Below, piece after piece: positions 1 to 9,275 of a DNA stretch of 64,000 nucleotides; position 1 is the first letter of the stretch, and every line of letters starts with the position of its first letter. This DNA is from Chitinophaga pinensis (GTDB lineage Bacteria; Bacteroidota; Bacteroidia; Chitinophagales; Chitinophagaceae): the NCBI GenBank assembly GCA_945874755.1, contig CAMCHR010000002.1:1-64000 (forward strand), given 5' to 3'. The notes under the pieces are model-generated. The model was not told the origin of the DNA. It saw only the letters and a list, made by a program, of their open reading frames with translations, and did not search any database. The position numbers and the translations under genes were made by a program.

Positions 1-63
1 GAGTGTGGAGACCATGATCACAATGAAGGTCTTAACACTATTTACGAATCTCAAAAAAACTAA
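1..63 (+). CDS. C-terminal end of an upstream gene (partial)
   Basis: Reading frame 1 is open from the first base to a TAA at 61-63 and encodes the last 20 residues of a protein, ending in ...TIYESQKN. The fragment holds a Cys-Gly-Asp-His-Asp-His stretch. The stop lies three bases before the next start, so the two genes are very probably one operon. The partner is an amidohydrolase-fold protein, and tandem amidohydrolase genes are common in this phylum, so the missing gene may be another amidohydrolase; that is inference, since the visible piece is too short to identify. Confidence 0.7.
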   Translation, partial: ECGDHDHNEGLNTIYESQKN

Positions 64-66
64 ACC

Positions 67-1374
67 ATGCAAAAGAAATATTTAAGCATTTTTGCTCTTG
101 CGTTGTTAGGTTTAACTGCAAGTGCACAAGACAATGTGTATCCAGCTGCTGCACAAAAAGGTGTTACCGTGATTACACATACTACAGTTCATATAGGAAA
201 CGGAACCACCTTGACAGACGCAACTGTTGCGTTTGAAAATGGAAAAATTATTGGCGTAGGCAATGTAGCTATACCGGCTGGTGCCACAGTCATTGACGGA
301 ACAGGTAAACAAGTTTATCCAGGCTTGATTTTACCAAGCTCTGATTTAGGACTAAGAGAAATTAGCTCTGGCGTACGTGGTAGCAATGATCATACAGAAA
401 TTGGTGAAAACAACGCAAACATCAGATCTATCGTGGCATACAATACGGATTCAAAGATTATTGGCGTATTGCGTGAGAACGGTATTTTATTAGCAGGCGT
501 TGCACCAGAAGGTGAGCTGATTGAGGGCCAAGCAAGTGTGGTACAATTGGATGCTTGGAATTATGAAGACGCTGCTTATAAAATGGATAATGGATTGTAT
601 ATCATTATGCCAAGCTTGATGCCACGTCGTGGCGGACGTATGGCTTTTATGCGTCCAGGTGGTCCTGGAGGCGATCCAGTGAAAGCGGCGATGGAAAAGA
701 TAGAAACCATCAAAACATTTTTTACGGATGCTAAAGCCTACTATCAAGAAAAAACACATGCTGCAAACAATTTAAAACTAGAAGCGGTACGTGGCTTGTT
801 TGAAGGCAAGCAAAAATTATTTGTTCGCGCAAATGAAGTAAAGCAAATGTTATTGGCGATGGACCTTGCAACATCTTTTGGATTTAAATTGGTGATTGTC
901 GGTGGCACAGAAGCTTATCAGATTGCAGACCTATTGGCCGAAAATAATGTACCAGTGATCTTAGATCGTCAGCACTCCTTGCCTTCTATGGAAGATGACG
1001 ATGTGGACCAACCTTACAAAACACCAGCCGCTTTACAAAAAGCGGGTGTATTGTTTTGCTTAAATGATACGCACGATCAAAGTCGTTTCCGTAACCTTGC
1101 TTTTAACGCTGGAACAGCTGCTACCTATGGTTTAACTAAAGAACAAGCACTTTCAGCGGTAACCTTAAATCCTGCTAAAATTTTGGGCATCGATGACAAG
1201 GCCGGCACCATTGAAGCGGGAAAAGACGCGAACCTTTTAATTGTGAATGGCGATTTATTAGACATGAAGTCTAGTGTGATTGCCCATGCTTTTATCCAAG
1301 GTCGTAAAGTATCATTAGATAATAAAGGCAAACAATTATACGAACGCTATAAGCATAAGTATCAATTGAAATAA
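67..1374 (+). CDS. Secreted amidohydrolase-family protein without the usual HxH metal motif
   Basis: A 435-residue protein with a signal peptide (about 1-20, cut near TASA-Q), so it acts in the periplasm or outside. The start of the fold resembles imidazolonepropionase-like amidohydrolases: an N-terminal beta domain (GNGTTLTDATVAFENGKI) and a C-terminal NPAKILGIDDKAGTIEAGKD segment that is a family hallmark. In active members the strand after PGF/L carries D-x-H-x-H; here PGLILPSSDLGL (85-96) has Leu89, Ser91 and Asp93 at those places. The metal-binding histidine pair is therefore missing. It may be a non-catalytic partner or use another metal arrangement. It follows an upstream gene by three bases, and a strong terminator lies downstream, so it ends an operon. 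Confidence 0.85.
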   Translation: MQKKYLSIFALALLGLTASAQDNVYPAAAQKGVTVITHTTVHIGNGTTLTDATVAFENGKIIGVGNVAIPAGATVIDGTGKQVYPGLILPSSDLGLREISSGVRGSNDHTEIGENNANIRSIVAYNTDSKIIGVLRENGILLAGVAPEGELIEGQASVVQLDAWNYEDAAYKMDNGLYIIMPSLMPRRGGRMAFMRPGGPGGDPVKAAMEKIETIKTFFTDAKAYYQEKTHAANNLKLEAVRGLFEGKQKLFVRANEVKQMLLAMDLATSFGFKLVIVGGTEAYQIADLLAENNVPVILDRQHSLPSMEDDDVDQPYKTPAALQKAGVLFCLNDTHDQSRFRNLAFNAGTAATYGLTKEQALSAVTLNPAKILGIDDKAGTIEAGKDANLLIVNGDLLDMKSSVIAHAFIQGRKVSLDNKGKQLYERYKHKYQLK

Positions 1375-1437
1375 CCTCAAATCCAATCGTTCATAATGCT
1401 CATTTAAATAGCATTGTAAACCTGGAAAAATAAGTTT

Positions 1438-1477
1438 CCTCCCAGCTCGGTAAATCTGAACTGGGAGGATTTTTTTT
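1438..1477 (+). terminator. Rho-independent terminator
   Basis: An 8-bp stem, CCTCCCAG (1438-1445) with CTGGGAGG (1461-1468), is followed by eight T (1470-1477). It ends the amidohydrolase transcript. Its T run stops only 15 bases before the polA start, so polA either starts transcription inside this stretch or depends on read-through. Confidence 0.9.
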
Positions 1478-1492
1478 GGCTAACTTAGCGTC

Positions 1493-4435
1493 ATGTCTAA
1501 AAAACTCTATCTACTAGATGCACTGGCCTTGATTTATAGGGCCTATTATGCACTCATCCGCACCCCAAGAATCACAAGCACCGGCATCAATACCAACGCT
1601 CAATTTGGTTTTACCAATACCTTATTAGAGATTATAAAAAAGGAAAATCCTTCTCATATTGCCGTATGCTTTGATACGCATGCACCCACCGAAAGACATA
1701 CTGACTTTACAGATTATAAAGCCAACAGAGAAGCCGCTCCCGAAGATTTATTAAGTTCATTACCTCATATTAAAGCCATCATTGAAGGGTTTAATATTCC
1801 TGTAGTAGAATGCGATGGGTATGAGGCAGACGACGTAATTGGAACATTGGCCTGGCAGGCTGCAGACTTGGGCTACGAAGTGTATATGGTAACACCCGAT
1901 AAAGACTACGGTCAGTTATTGGTGAAAGAGAATGTGTATATGTGGAAGCCGCCTGCATTTGGAAATGAAAGAGAAATATTAGACGCAGAAAAAATTAAAG
2001 CAAAATGGGATATTGCTCGTGTAGATCAAGTGATAGACATGTTGGGCTTAATGGGTGATGCAGCAGATAATATTCCAGGTATTCCAGGTGTGGGTGAAAA
2101 AACGGCTGCGAAATTATTAAAAGAATATGACACACTTGAAGGCGTGTTAGCGAATGCAGATAAGATTAAAGGCGCGATGGGTGAAAAAGTGAGAGCAGGA
2201 AAAGCATCTGCTATCATGAGTAAAAAATTAGCTACCATCATTACCAATGTGCCAGTTCAGTTTCACGAAGAAGACTATCAATTATCAGAAAAAAATATTC
2301 CTGCCTTAACAGAAATTTTTAATTTACTTGAATTCAAGACCCTTGGCAAACGCATACTGGGTGGTGATTTTGAGGAGAAGACGCGAACAGCGTCTGATGA
2401 AAAAAAGAAAATTGATAACGACGAAGTGCAAACAGATTTATTTGGCAACGAAGTTAAATCTAAAAAGACCATTGTAAAAACAAAAACAATTGTGCTTGAT
2501 TCAGAAGCCGGTACGCAGTCTGTGTTAGAACCTAATGACGAGCCTGGTAATCCGGGTTACGATGACGATGAAGAAGCTGCATCAGACTTGCCAAAATTAA
2601 TTGCCAATAAAAATATTGAGAATACGCCACATGTATACGAAACGATTGTGGGCGATAAAGCGATTGAGGCTTTCATAAAAAAGATTATTACTAAAAAGGA
2701 AATCTGTATCGATACTGAAACAACGGGTATTGACGCCAACAATGTACAGTTGGTTGGATTAAGTTTTTCAAACACGACACATACTGGATACTATTTACCT
2801 GTGGCAAACGATGGCGACGGCACTGATGGGGCAAAACATATTTTAAATCAACTCAAGCCCTTATTTGAAGACGAAACCATTACATGGATTGGACAAAATT
2901 TAAAATATGACTTCCTAGTCTTAAAATGGTATGGGGTACTATTAAAAGGAAAGACTTTTGATACCATGCTGGCGCACTATGTGATTGAGCCAGAAGGCAG
3001 ACGTAGTATGGATATCCTGAGCGAGCAGTTTTTAGGATATGCGCCCGTAGGTATTGAAACCCTAATAGGTAAAAAAGGAAAAAATCAAGGCACGATGCGT
3101 GATGTTCCTTTGGATCAAATCACAGAGTACGCTGCAGAAGATGCGGATATCACTTTTCAATTAAAAGAATGCTTTGAACCCTTATTGACAAAGCGCGAAG
3201 TAAAACGTGTTTTTGAAGAAGTTGAAAATCCTTTAATGCAGGTATTGGTAGATATGGAATTTGAGGGCATTAAAGTAGATGAACAATTTTTGAATGAGTA
3301 TAGCAAGGTATTAGAAGCGGATATTAAAATTAGCGAAGAGCGTGTTTTTGAACAAGCGGGTGTCCGTTTTAATCTTGCATCTCCAAAACAATTAGGGGAA
3401 GTGTTGTTTGATATTTTAAAAATTGATCCAAAAGCAAAGAAAACAAAAACTGGTCAATATGCTACAGGAGAAGATGTGCTAGCTAAGTTAGCAGCAAAAC
3501 ATAAAATTGTAGACGACATTTTAAACTTTAGAGAACTAAGCAAATTAAAATCTACTTATGTGGATGCCTTACCTGCCATCGTCAATTCTAAAACTGGAAG
3601 AATCCATACTAGCTATGCACAAGCAGTTGCTGTGACAGGAAGGTTAAGTAGCACGAATCCAAATTTGCAAAATATACCCATTCGTTCGGAGCGCGGAAGA
3701 GAAGTTCGAAAAGCATTTATTCCAAGAGACCCTGCTCGTATTTTAGTGAGTGCAGATTATTCTCAAATTGAATTAAGGGTGGTTGCTGCCATTAGCGGTG
3801 ATCCAAATATGTGCGACGCTTTTAAACAAGGGAAAGACATCCACACGGCAACAGCTGCAAAAGTTTATGGGATAGCAGAATCCGAAGTGACTAAAGAACA
3901 ACGCTATAAAGCAAAGAGTGTCAACTTTGGTATTATCTACGGACAGGGCGCATTTGGTTTAGCCGAAAACCTAGGTATTTCAAGAACAGAAGCAAAAGAG
4001 ATCATTGATAATTATAAAAAAGAATTTCCAAATATTCAATTGTACATGGACCAGCAAATCAATAAGGCGAAAGAACAAGGCTTTGTTGAAACCTTAATGG
4101 GACGAAAACGTTGGTTAAGAGATATCAATTCTTCTAATTTTACAGTGCGTGGATTTGCAGAGCGCAACGCCATCAACTCCCCTATTCAAGGTTCTGCGGC
4201 AGATATGATTAAGCTAGCCATGATCAAGATCCATCATGAAATGAAAAAGCAACACTGGGAATCTAAAATGATTTTACAAGTACACGACGAATTGGTATTT
4301 GATGCAGTGGAATCCGAATTACCTGCACTAAAAGAATTGATTTTAGCTTGTATGACGACCGCAATGGAATTACCAAACGGCGTTCCGGTAGAAGCCGAAA
4401 TTGGTCAAGGAAAAAATTGGTTAGAAGCGCATTAG
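1493..4435 (+). CDS. polA: DNA polymerase I
   Basis: A 980-residue polymerase for Okazaki fragment processing and repair, with all three domains. The 5'-3' exonuclease/FEN domain fills about 1-290 (YEADDVIGTLA, DNIPGIPGVGEKTA). An acidic, low-complexity linker follows (about 290-385). The 3'-5' exonuclease domain is apparently intact: motif I IDTETTGID near 405, and YAAEDADITFQL as motif III. The polymerase domain has motif A SADYSQIELR (about 753), motif B KSVNFGIIYGQG (about 807) and motif C VHDELVFD (about 929). The Phe in motif B is the usual residue that discriminates against dideoxynucleotides. The ATG is the first start after the preceding terminator. Convergent with rho, with terminators between. 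Confidence 0.98.
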   Translation: MSKKLYLLDALALIYRAYYALIRTPRITSTGINTNAQFGFTNTLLEIIKKENPSHIAVCFDTHAPTERHTDFTDYKANREAAPEDLLSSLPHIKAIIEGFNIPVVECDGYEADDVIGTLAWQAADLGYEVYMVTPDKDYGQLLVKENVYMWKPPAFGNEREILDAEKIKAKWDIARVDQVIDMLGLMGDAADNIPGIPGVGEKTAAKLLKEYDTLEGVLANADKIKGAMGEKVRAGKASAIMSKKLATIITNVPVQFHEEDYQLSEKNIPALTEIFNLLEFKTLGKRILGGDFEEKTRTASDEKKKIDNDEVQTDLFGNEVKSKKTIVKTKTIVLDSEAGTQSVLEPNDEPGNPGYDDDEEAASDLPKLIANKNIENTPHVYETIVGDKAIEAFIKKIITKKEICIDTETTGIDANNVQLVGLSFSNTTHTGYYLPVANDGDGTDGAKHILNQLKPLFEDETITWIGQNLKYDFLVLKWYGVLLKGKTFDTMLAHYVIEPEGRRSMDILSEQFLGYAPVGIETLIGKKGKNQGTMRDVPLDQITEYAAEDADITFQLKECFEPLLTKREVKRVFEEVENPLMQVLVDMEFEGIKVDEQFLNEYSKVLEADIKISEERVFEQAGVRFNLASPKQLGEVLFDILKIDPKAKKTKTGQYATGEDVLAKLAAKHKIVDDILNFRELSKLKSTYVDALPAIVNSKTGRIHTSYAQAVAVTGRLSSTNPNLQNIPIRSERGREVRKAFIPRDPARILVSADYSQIELRVVAAISGDPNMCDAFKQGKDIHTATAAKVYGIAESEVTKEQRYKAKSVNFGIIYGQGAFGLAENLGISRTEAKEIIDNYKKEFPNIQLYMDQQINKAKEQGFVETLMGRKRWLRDINSSNFTVRGFAERNAINSPIQGSAADMIKLAMIKIHHEMKKQHWESKMILQVHDELVFDAVESELPALKELILACMTTAMELPNGVPVEAEIGQGKNWLEAH

Positions 4436-4482
4436 GTAATCGCTTCTTTTCCATAGTAATATTTAGATGAAAAAGATTTCGT

Positions 4483-4515
4483 AAAAAAATCGGCAGCCTC
4501 GTTTATGGGCTGCCG
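4483..4515 (-). terminator. Terminator on the minus strand, downstream of rho
   Basis: CGGCAGCC (4491-4498) pairs with GGCTGCCG (4508-4515). On the minus strand the hairpin is followed by a run of seven T (complement of the A run 4483-4489). It backs up the nearer bidirectional hairpin behind rho. Confidence 0.8.
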
Positions 4516-4532
4516 AAAAATCATAAGAGTAT

Positions 4533-4570
4533 AAATAAAATAGCCCTTACATTTTATGAAGGGCTTTTTT
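4533..4570. terminator. Bidirectional terminator between polA and rho
   Basis: AGCCCTT (4542-4548) pairs with AAGGGCT (4559-4565), with a T run to 4570 on the plus strand and an A-rich flank on the other side that gives U-rich RNA on the minus strand. It lies directly downstream of the rho stop codon. Confidence 0.85.
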
Positions 4571-4577
4571 ATAAAAC

Positions 4578-6104
4578 CTAACGATTCATGCTGGCCAAAA
4601 ACTCTTCGTTGTCTAAGGTCCCGCGCATGCGTTTTAATAATTCGTTCATTGCTTCGTCGATGTTCATATCGTTCAAGAATAAGCGAAGGATATTCATTCT
4701 TTGTAATACATCTTTATCTAATAACAAATCATCACGACGCGTACTTGATCCTGTTAAATCAATCGCAGGGAAGATACGCTTGTTTGCCAAACGACGATCT
4801 AATACCAATTCCATATTACCAGTTCCTTTGAATTCTTCAAAGATCACTTCATCCATTTTAGAACCAGTATCTACAAGCGCAGTTGCAATGATGGTCAATG
4901 ATCCGCCGTTTTCAATTTTACGCGCAGCACCAAAAAATTGTTTTGGTTTTTGCATTGCGTTGGCTTCCACACCACCTGATAATACTTTACCAGAGCTTGG
5001 TGCTACTGTATTATGTGCACGTGCTAAACGTGTAATTGAATCTAATAATATGACTACATCATGTCCACATTCTACTAAACGCTTTGCTTTTTGTAAAGCC
5101 ATGGTAGAAACTTTAACGTGTTTTTCTGCAGGCTCATCAAATGTAGATGCAATCACTTCTGCTTTTACAGAACGCTCTACATCGGTTACTTCCTCTGGAC
5201 GCTCATCTACCAAGACCACCATCAAATAACATTCTGGGTGATTGGCTGCAATCGCATTGGCAATCTCTTTCAACAACATGGTCTTACCTACTTTTGGTTG
5301 TGCAACCAGTAATCCACGTTGACCCTTACCAATAGGTGTAAATAAATCCATGATACGCGTACTATAATTATTAGCCGTGGTATATAAATTTAATTTCTGG
5401 AACGGGAACAAAGGTGTTAAATAATCAAAAGGAATACGATCACGAATTTCATCTGGTTTTTTACCATTGACAAAATCCACTTTCGTTAATGCAAAATACT
5501 TCTCCCCTTCTTTTGGAGGACGCACTGTTCCTTGAACTGTGTCTCCTGTTTTTAAACCAAATAATTTTATTTGTGAAGGAGAAACATATACGTCATCAGG
5601 AGAAGACAAATAATTATAATCAGAACTTCTTAAAAAGCCATATCCATCTGGCATCATTTCTAAGACACCTTCTGAAGCAATGGCGCCGTCGAATTCAACA
5701 TTGAATACGGGTTCTTTTTTAGGTTGATGTCTATTTTGGTGTGGGTGTTGTCCTTGACCTGGGCCTCTTTGTCCACGGGGATCGCCACCTTGTGCAAATT
5801 GATTGGATTGACCAGCTTCTGTGTCTTGACCTGTTTGATCGCCCTGAGCGGCAGATGCTGCTTCAGGATTTTCTGCTGGTGCAGGCGCTTGGCTTGCAGC
5901 AGATTCGTCTCCAAATAAAGCAGCTGCAATTTTAGAAGCCTTATCGTCCTCGGTAGGGTCTTTCTCCACTTTTACCGGAGCGGCTGTTTTTTTTGCAATA
6001 GGTTTGCGTAGGGGTTTAGATGCGGATGCATCTGCTTTAGCTGTTGGAGTAGGCGCAGCGGCGGGCTTGCGTCGGCTCTTTGGTTTGTCGTCTTTTTCTT
6101 GCAC
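4578..6104 (-). CDS. rho: Transcription termination factor Rho
   Basis: A 508-residue RNA-dependent ATPase/helicase. The RNA-binding cold-shock-like domain begins near 135 ([16 protein letters not shown]) and the RecA-type motor near 230, with Walker A AQPKVGKT (about 264-271) and Walker [15 protein letters not shown]. The first 130 residues are disordered and rich in Ala, Pro, Lys and Gln, including a GQDQ/Q/G-rich part, and contain no helical Rho_N domain. The start is GTG (6102-6104): an in-frame TAA lies 18-20 bases upstream with no ATG between, so no longer N-terminus is possible in this frame. Disordered Rho insertions are known in Bacteroidota and have been linked to condensate formation. 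It is convergent with polA. Confidence 0.97.
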   Translation of the reverse strand: MQEKDDKPKSRRKPAAAPTPTAKADASASKPLRKPIAKKTAAPVKVEKDPTEDDKASKIAAALFGDESAASQAPAPAENPEAASAAQGDQTGQDTEAGQSNQFAQGGDPRGQRGPGQGQHPHQNRHQPKKEPVFNVEFDGAIASEGVLEMMPDGYGFLRSSDYNYLSSPDDVYVSPSQIKLFGLKTGDTVQGTVRPPKEGEKYFALTKVDFVNGKKPDEIRDRIPFDYLTPLFPFQKLNLYTTANNYSTRIMDLFTPIGKGQRGLLVAQPKVGKTMLLKEIANAIAANHPECYLMVVLVDERPEEVTDVERSVKAEVIASTFDEPAEKHVKVSTMALQKAKRLVECGHDVVILLDSITRLARAHNTVAPSSGKVLSGGVEANAMQKPKQFFGAARKIENGGSLTIIATALVDTGSKMDEVIFEEFKGTGNMELVLDRRLANKRIFPAIDLTGSSTRRDDLLLDKDVLQRMNILRLFLNDMNIDEAMNELLKRMRGTLDNEEFLASMNR

Positions 6105-6282
6105 TGTAAATGAAGGGTTTATTTAAATCGAATCGAAATCGTGGGATGGTTGAAAAAATCTAGTTGAATTTGGTCAAGATTTGACCGGTAATGAAAGCAG
6201 CTCGAAAAAAGCATCTGAGCGTTTCGCTCGTTTCTACCACAAAGTAAAGCAGTTTTGCATAAAAAAACAATTTTTTATGGGT

Positions 6283-6290
6283 TATCTTTG
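6283..6290 (+). promoter_or_regulatory. asnS promoter, -7 element TATCTTTG
   Basis: TATCTTTG matches the Bacteroidota -7 consensus TAnnTTTG and lies 18 bases before the ATG at 6309. A TTTTG at 6253-6257 could be the -33 element, though the 25-base spacing is longer than usual. This argues against a TTG start at 6255. Confidence 0.75.
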
Positions 6291-6308
6291 AACCTCGAAA
6301 TAACTAAT

Positions 6309-7769
6309 ATGTTCAACCAAAGAGTCAAAATCAAGCAATTGTTAAGCGGAACCGATGCTAATTCAGCTGTCGGGGCCGAAGTAGTCGTTATGGGATGGGT
6401 GCGCACCTTCCGAAACAACCAGTTTATCGCATTGAACGACGGTAGTACCAATAACAATGTGCAGGTAGTGGCTAGTTTGGGAGCATTTGATGAAGCTTTA
6501 TTAAAACGCATCACCACGGGCGCTTCTTTAAAAGTAAAAGGTGTGGTAGTAGAAAGCCAAGGAAAAGGTCAAACAGTGGAGGTAAAAGCAACAACGATTG
6601 AAATACTAGGAGATAGTGATGCAGAAAAATATCCTTTACAACCCAAAAAACACTCATTAGAATTTTTAAGAGAAAAAGCACATTTACGTTTTAGAACCAA
6701 TACGTTCGGATCCGTATTTCGCATTCGTCATGCCTTGGCATTTGCGGTACACCAGTTTTTTAATGATCGCGGATTTTTATATTTAAACACCCCCATCATT
6801 ACTTCAAGTGATGCCGAAGGTGCTGGTGAAATGTTTCGTGTGACCACACTTCCAATGGAAGGTGCTCCAAAAAACGAAGCAGGCGAAATTGATTTTACCG
6901 AAGACTTTTTTGGTAAGAGCACAAACTTAACTGTGAGTGGTCAACTTGAAGGAGAACTAGGTGCCATGGCGTTTTCAGACATTTACACTTTCGGTCCAAC
7001 CTTCCGTGCTGAGAACTCTAACACGACAAGACATTTGGCAGAGTTTTGGATGATCGAACCAGAAGTGGCATTCAATGACCTCGAAGACAATATGAATTTA
7101 GCAGAAGATTTCATGAAGCATTTAATTGCTTATGTGATGGAACACAATGCAGATGATTTAGCATTTTTAGATACACGTTTAGCAGAAGAAGAAAAACAAT
7201 TGCCTACAGAAAAAAGATCTGGCTTGGGATTAATTGAAAAATTAAAATTAGTGGTAGAAAATAGTTTTGAAAGAATTACCTATACCGAGGCCATTGATAT
7301 TCTATTAAATAGCAATCACTATAAGAAAAAGAAATTTACCTACGATGTAAAATGGGGTATTGACTTACAAAGTGAGCACGAAAGGTTCTTGGTAGAGCAA
7401 CATTTTAAAAAGCCAGTGATTGTTACGGGATATCCAGCGGCAATCAAAGCATTTTATATGCGTATGAATGATGGATGCGAACCAGGCAAAGAGACAGTGG
7501 CAGCCATGGATATTTTAGCACCAGGTATTGGAGAGATTGTGGGTGGATCACAAAGAGAAGAGCGTTTGGAGAAACTAGAAGCCAGAATGAACGATATGCA
7601 TATTCCTTTAGCCGAGATGAGCTATTACTTAGATACAAGACGTTTTGGTACGGTGCCACACGCTGGATTTGGATTAGGATTTGAGCGTATGGTGCAGTTT
7701 GTTACAGGCATGACCAATATTAGAGATGTCATTCCTTTTGCAAGAACACCAAAAAACTGCGAATATTAA
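6309..7769 (+). CDS. asnS: Asparagine--tRNA ligase
   Basis: A 486-residue class IIb aminoacyl-tRNA synthetase that charges tRNA-Asn. The N-terminal OB-fold anticodon-binding domain covers about 5-120 ([20 protein letters not shown]). The catalytic domain carries class II motif 2 ([26 protein letters not shown] region) and motif 3 ([15 protein letters not shown]) near the C-terminus. The residues around motif 2 ([12 protein letters not shown]) and the asparagine-type C-terminus ([16 protein letters not shown]) favour AsnRS over AspRS. The ATG at 6309 ([12 protein letters not shown]) was chosen because the promoter lies just upstream. It is divergent from rho. Confidence 0.97.
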   Translation: MFNQRVKIKQLLSGTDANSAVGAEVVVMGWVRTFRNNQFIALNDGSTNNNVQVVASLGAFDEALLKRITTGASLKVKGVVVESQGKGQTVEVKATTIEILGDSDAEKYPLQPKKHSLEFLREKAHLRFRTNTFGSVFRIRHALAFAVHQFFNDRGFLYLNTPIITSSDAEGAGEMFRVTTLPMEGAPKNEAGEIDFTEDFFGKSTNLTVSGQLEGELGAMAFSDIYTFGPTFRAENSNTTRHLAEFWMIEPEVAFNDLEDNMNLAEDFMKHLIAYVMEHNADDLAFLDTRLAEEEKQLPTEKRSGLGLIEKLKLVVENSFERITYTEAIDILLNSNHYKKKKFTYDVKWGIDLQSEHERFLVEQHFKKPVIVTGYPAAIKAFYMRMNDGCEPGKETVAAMDILAPGIGEIVGGSQREERLEKLEARMNDMHIPLAEMSYYLDTRRFGTVPHAGFGLGFERMVQFVTGMTNIRDVIPFARTPKNCEY

Positions 7770-7778
7770 AAAATTTGG

Positions 7779-7802
7779 AAGAGCATTATCAAGCTCTTTT
7801 AT
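7779..7802 (+). terminator. Weak terminator after asnS
   Basis: AAGAGC (7779-7784) pairs with GCTCTT (7793-7798), followed by TTAT. The stem is short and the T run brief. Confidence 0.5.
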
Positions 7803-7848
7803 TAAATGCATCATTCAAAAGTGCAGGGGTTAAATTCAAAAAGTTTGT

Positions 7849-8733
7849 ATGGGAATTATTTATGTTTTAATTGGTGCGCTTTGTTTTGCAATTAGTAATG
7901 CGTATTGGAAAAAAGTAACAACGACGATTCCGTATCAAATTGGTATGTTTTATCGGGGTATTTTTGCTACTATTATTTTTTCTATTTTATATTTTGGATT
8001 TCGCCAAGCCGATTTTTTCAAATACTGGGTGGTGCGTGATATTGTATTAGACAAGGAATTTATTTTATCGATTGCACTGAGTGTATTTAATATTTTTGGA
8101 CTTGTATTTTTTTTACAAGGCATTCAAAAAGCGCCTGTAAGTGTTGTGGTGCCTGTGTCTTCACTTAAAGTATTTACAATTATTACAGCCGTATTTATCA
8201 TGGGTGAAGTCTGGTATAATAATTATTTGATTGCTTTTATATTAAGTACTGTTGGTTTATTTTTATTGTATTTTAAAAGAGCCGAAGTACAAGAAGCTAA
8301 TACATTTAAAAAAGGTATTTTATATGGGGTTGCTTCAAGTTTTTTCTGGGGCAGCTCTTTTGCGTTGTATAAATTTCCGATTGCATGGTGGGGTCCACTT
8401 GGTTTTAGTTTGATCATTGAATCCGTGGCCATGTTATTTGGCTTGGTCTTAGTGATTAAAGACGGACTACTCAATCGGTTAACTACTTATTTAAAACTGA
8501 TTCATATAAGGGCGTACTTGATTTTAGGCGCCTTGCTTGTCATTGGAGGATTGGCTATTAATATGAGCTATGGCTATCTGCCAGTGGTGGTAATCAATAT
8601 TTTAATTATTGGCAGTCAAATCATCTCTGTATTGATTGGTTATTTTATCTATAAAGAGCGTTTGAGCATCCAACAATGGATTGGTCTAGCTTTAATTATT
8701 GCAAGCTTTTTTGTAGTGGCAGTGGTTGCGTAG
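7849..8733 (+). CDS. EamA/DMT-family membrane transporter
   Basis: A 294-residue inner-membrane protein with about ten hydrophobic helices arranged as two repeats of five, the EamA (drug/metabolite transporter) layout. The first half ends near VVPVSSLKVFTIITAVFIMGE and the second has the matching IGSQIISVLIGYFIYKERLSIQQWIGLALI, the usual closing motif of each repeat. Members export metabolites or amino acids, or carry nucleotide sugars; the substrate cannot be read from sequence. It stands alone between asnS and tRNA-Phe. The ATG lies 79 bases after asnS. Confidence 0.88.
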   Translation: MGIIYVLIGALCFAISNAYWKKVTTTIPYQIGMFYRGIFATIIFSILYFGFRQADFFKYWVVRDIVLDKEFILSIALSVFNIFGLVFFLQGIQKAPVSVVVPVSSLKVFTIITAVFIMGEVWYNNYLIAFILSTVGLFLLYFKRAEVQEANTFKKGILYGVASSFFWGSSFALYKFPIAWWGPLGFSLIIESVAMLFGLVLVIKDGLLNRLTTYLKLIHIRAYLILGALLVIGGLAINMSYGYLPVVVINILIIGSQIISVLIGYFIYKERLSIQQWIGLALIIASFFVVAVVA

Positions 8734-8775
8734 CCTTCTCGTTTTCCATTGATTTTCAATAAACAAGGCTTATTT

Positions 8776-8807
8776 TTTGCTATTTAAACGTGGTCTGCTT
8801 ATATTTG
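8776..8807 (+). promoter_or_regulatory. Promoter of tRNA-Phe
   Basis: TTTG (8776-8779), 20 bases, then TATATTTG (8800-8807): a full match to the Bacteroidota -33/-7 consensus. Transcription would begin near 8814, about 37 bases before the mature tRNA. Confidence 0.85.
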
Positions 8808-8850
8808 CTCCCCGAACAAAGCAATTTGTTTGGATGGATGTAAATCCGAT

Positions 8851-8923
8851 GGCGCTGTAGCTCAGTTGGTAGAGCAAAGGACTGAAAATCCTTGTGTCCC
8901 CGGTTCGAGCCCGGGTGGTGCCA
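8851..8923 (+). tRNA. tRNA-Phe (anticodon GAA)
   Basis: A 73-base cloverleaf. Acceptor GGCGCTG pairs with TGGTGCC with some G-U pairs; the D arm is AGCTCAGTTGGTAGAGC. The anticodon stem AAGGA/TCCTT encloses the loop CTGAAAA with GAA at 34-36, and the T arm is CCCGGTTCGAGCCCGGG. The discriminator is A, and the following bases are CAA, so the CCA end is not encoded and must be added by the CCA-adding enzyme. Confidence 0.97.
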
Positions 8924-8935
8924 CAATTATACATC

Positions 8936-8964
8936 AGCCCTCAACGAAAGTTGGGGGCTTTTTT
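8936..8964 (+). terminator. Terminator of tRNA-Phe
   Basis: AGCCCTCAAC (8936-8945), a GAAA tetraloop, then GTTGGGGGCT (8950-8959), with six T from 8959. One T-G wobble in the stem. Confidence 0.92.
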
Positions 8965-9184
8965 ATTTGATTTGAATTTTTTTCCGCTGCACTGTATGTG
9001 CCGAAAAAAGACCTAATGCGCCACCAACAATATTAGAAGGAGGATTAGATGGGGTGGTTCCTCCACCTGGACCTGCACCCCTTATTTGACGCAGGGCATT
9101 GTAATATAAATAAGTTGAACTTGATATACATTGCATTTCCACTGAAACAATATCATCCAGGAATATAACTTTTAATTCCTCCAT
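8963..9184 (-). CDS. Possible small protein, unknown
   Basis: A 73-codon open frame on the minus strand with ATG at 9184. The product (MEELKVIFLDDIVSVEMQ at the start) has an acidic N-terminal half with two Ser-rich/Tyr-rich turns, then a Gly/Pro-rich part (GAGPGGGTTPSNPP) and a basic tail. It matches no family I know. No consensus promoter is visible, and it is separated from the next minus-strand gene by a bidirectional terminator. The shape, an acidic leader followed by a Gly-Gly and a short tail, loosely recalls exported peptide precursors, but no processing or transport gene is nearby. It may be non-coding. Confidence 0.35.
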   Translation of the reverse strand: MEELKVIFLDDIVSVEMQCISSSTYLYYNALRQIRGAGPGGGTTPSNPPSNIVGGALGLFSAHTVQRKKIQIK

Positions 9185-9227
9185 GGAATTGAAGGGTAGT
9201 TCTAATCATTTTGAATTTGTTACAAAC

Positions 9228-9261
9228 AAAAAAGCCCTCAATATTTATTGAGGGCTTTTTT
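9228..9261. terminator. Bidirectional terminator
   Basis: A perfect 11-bp stem, AGCCCTCAATA (9233-9243) with TATTGAGGGCT (9246-9256), flanked by an A run on the left and a T run on the right. On the minus strand it ends the small membrane-protein gene. Confidence 0.92.
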
Positions 9262-9275
9262 ATAATTAATTGTAA

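Noticed and set aside
4588-5229. 213-codon plus-strand frame inside rho
   Set aside because: It is antisense to the Walker A/B core of rho; long antisense frames are common opposite conserved genes.
6255-6308. TTG start of asnS at 6255
   Set aside because: The -7 promoter element at 6283-6290 lies after it, and the family start is MFNQ at 6309.
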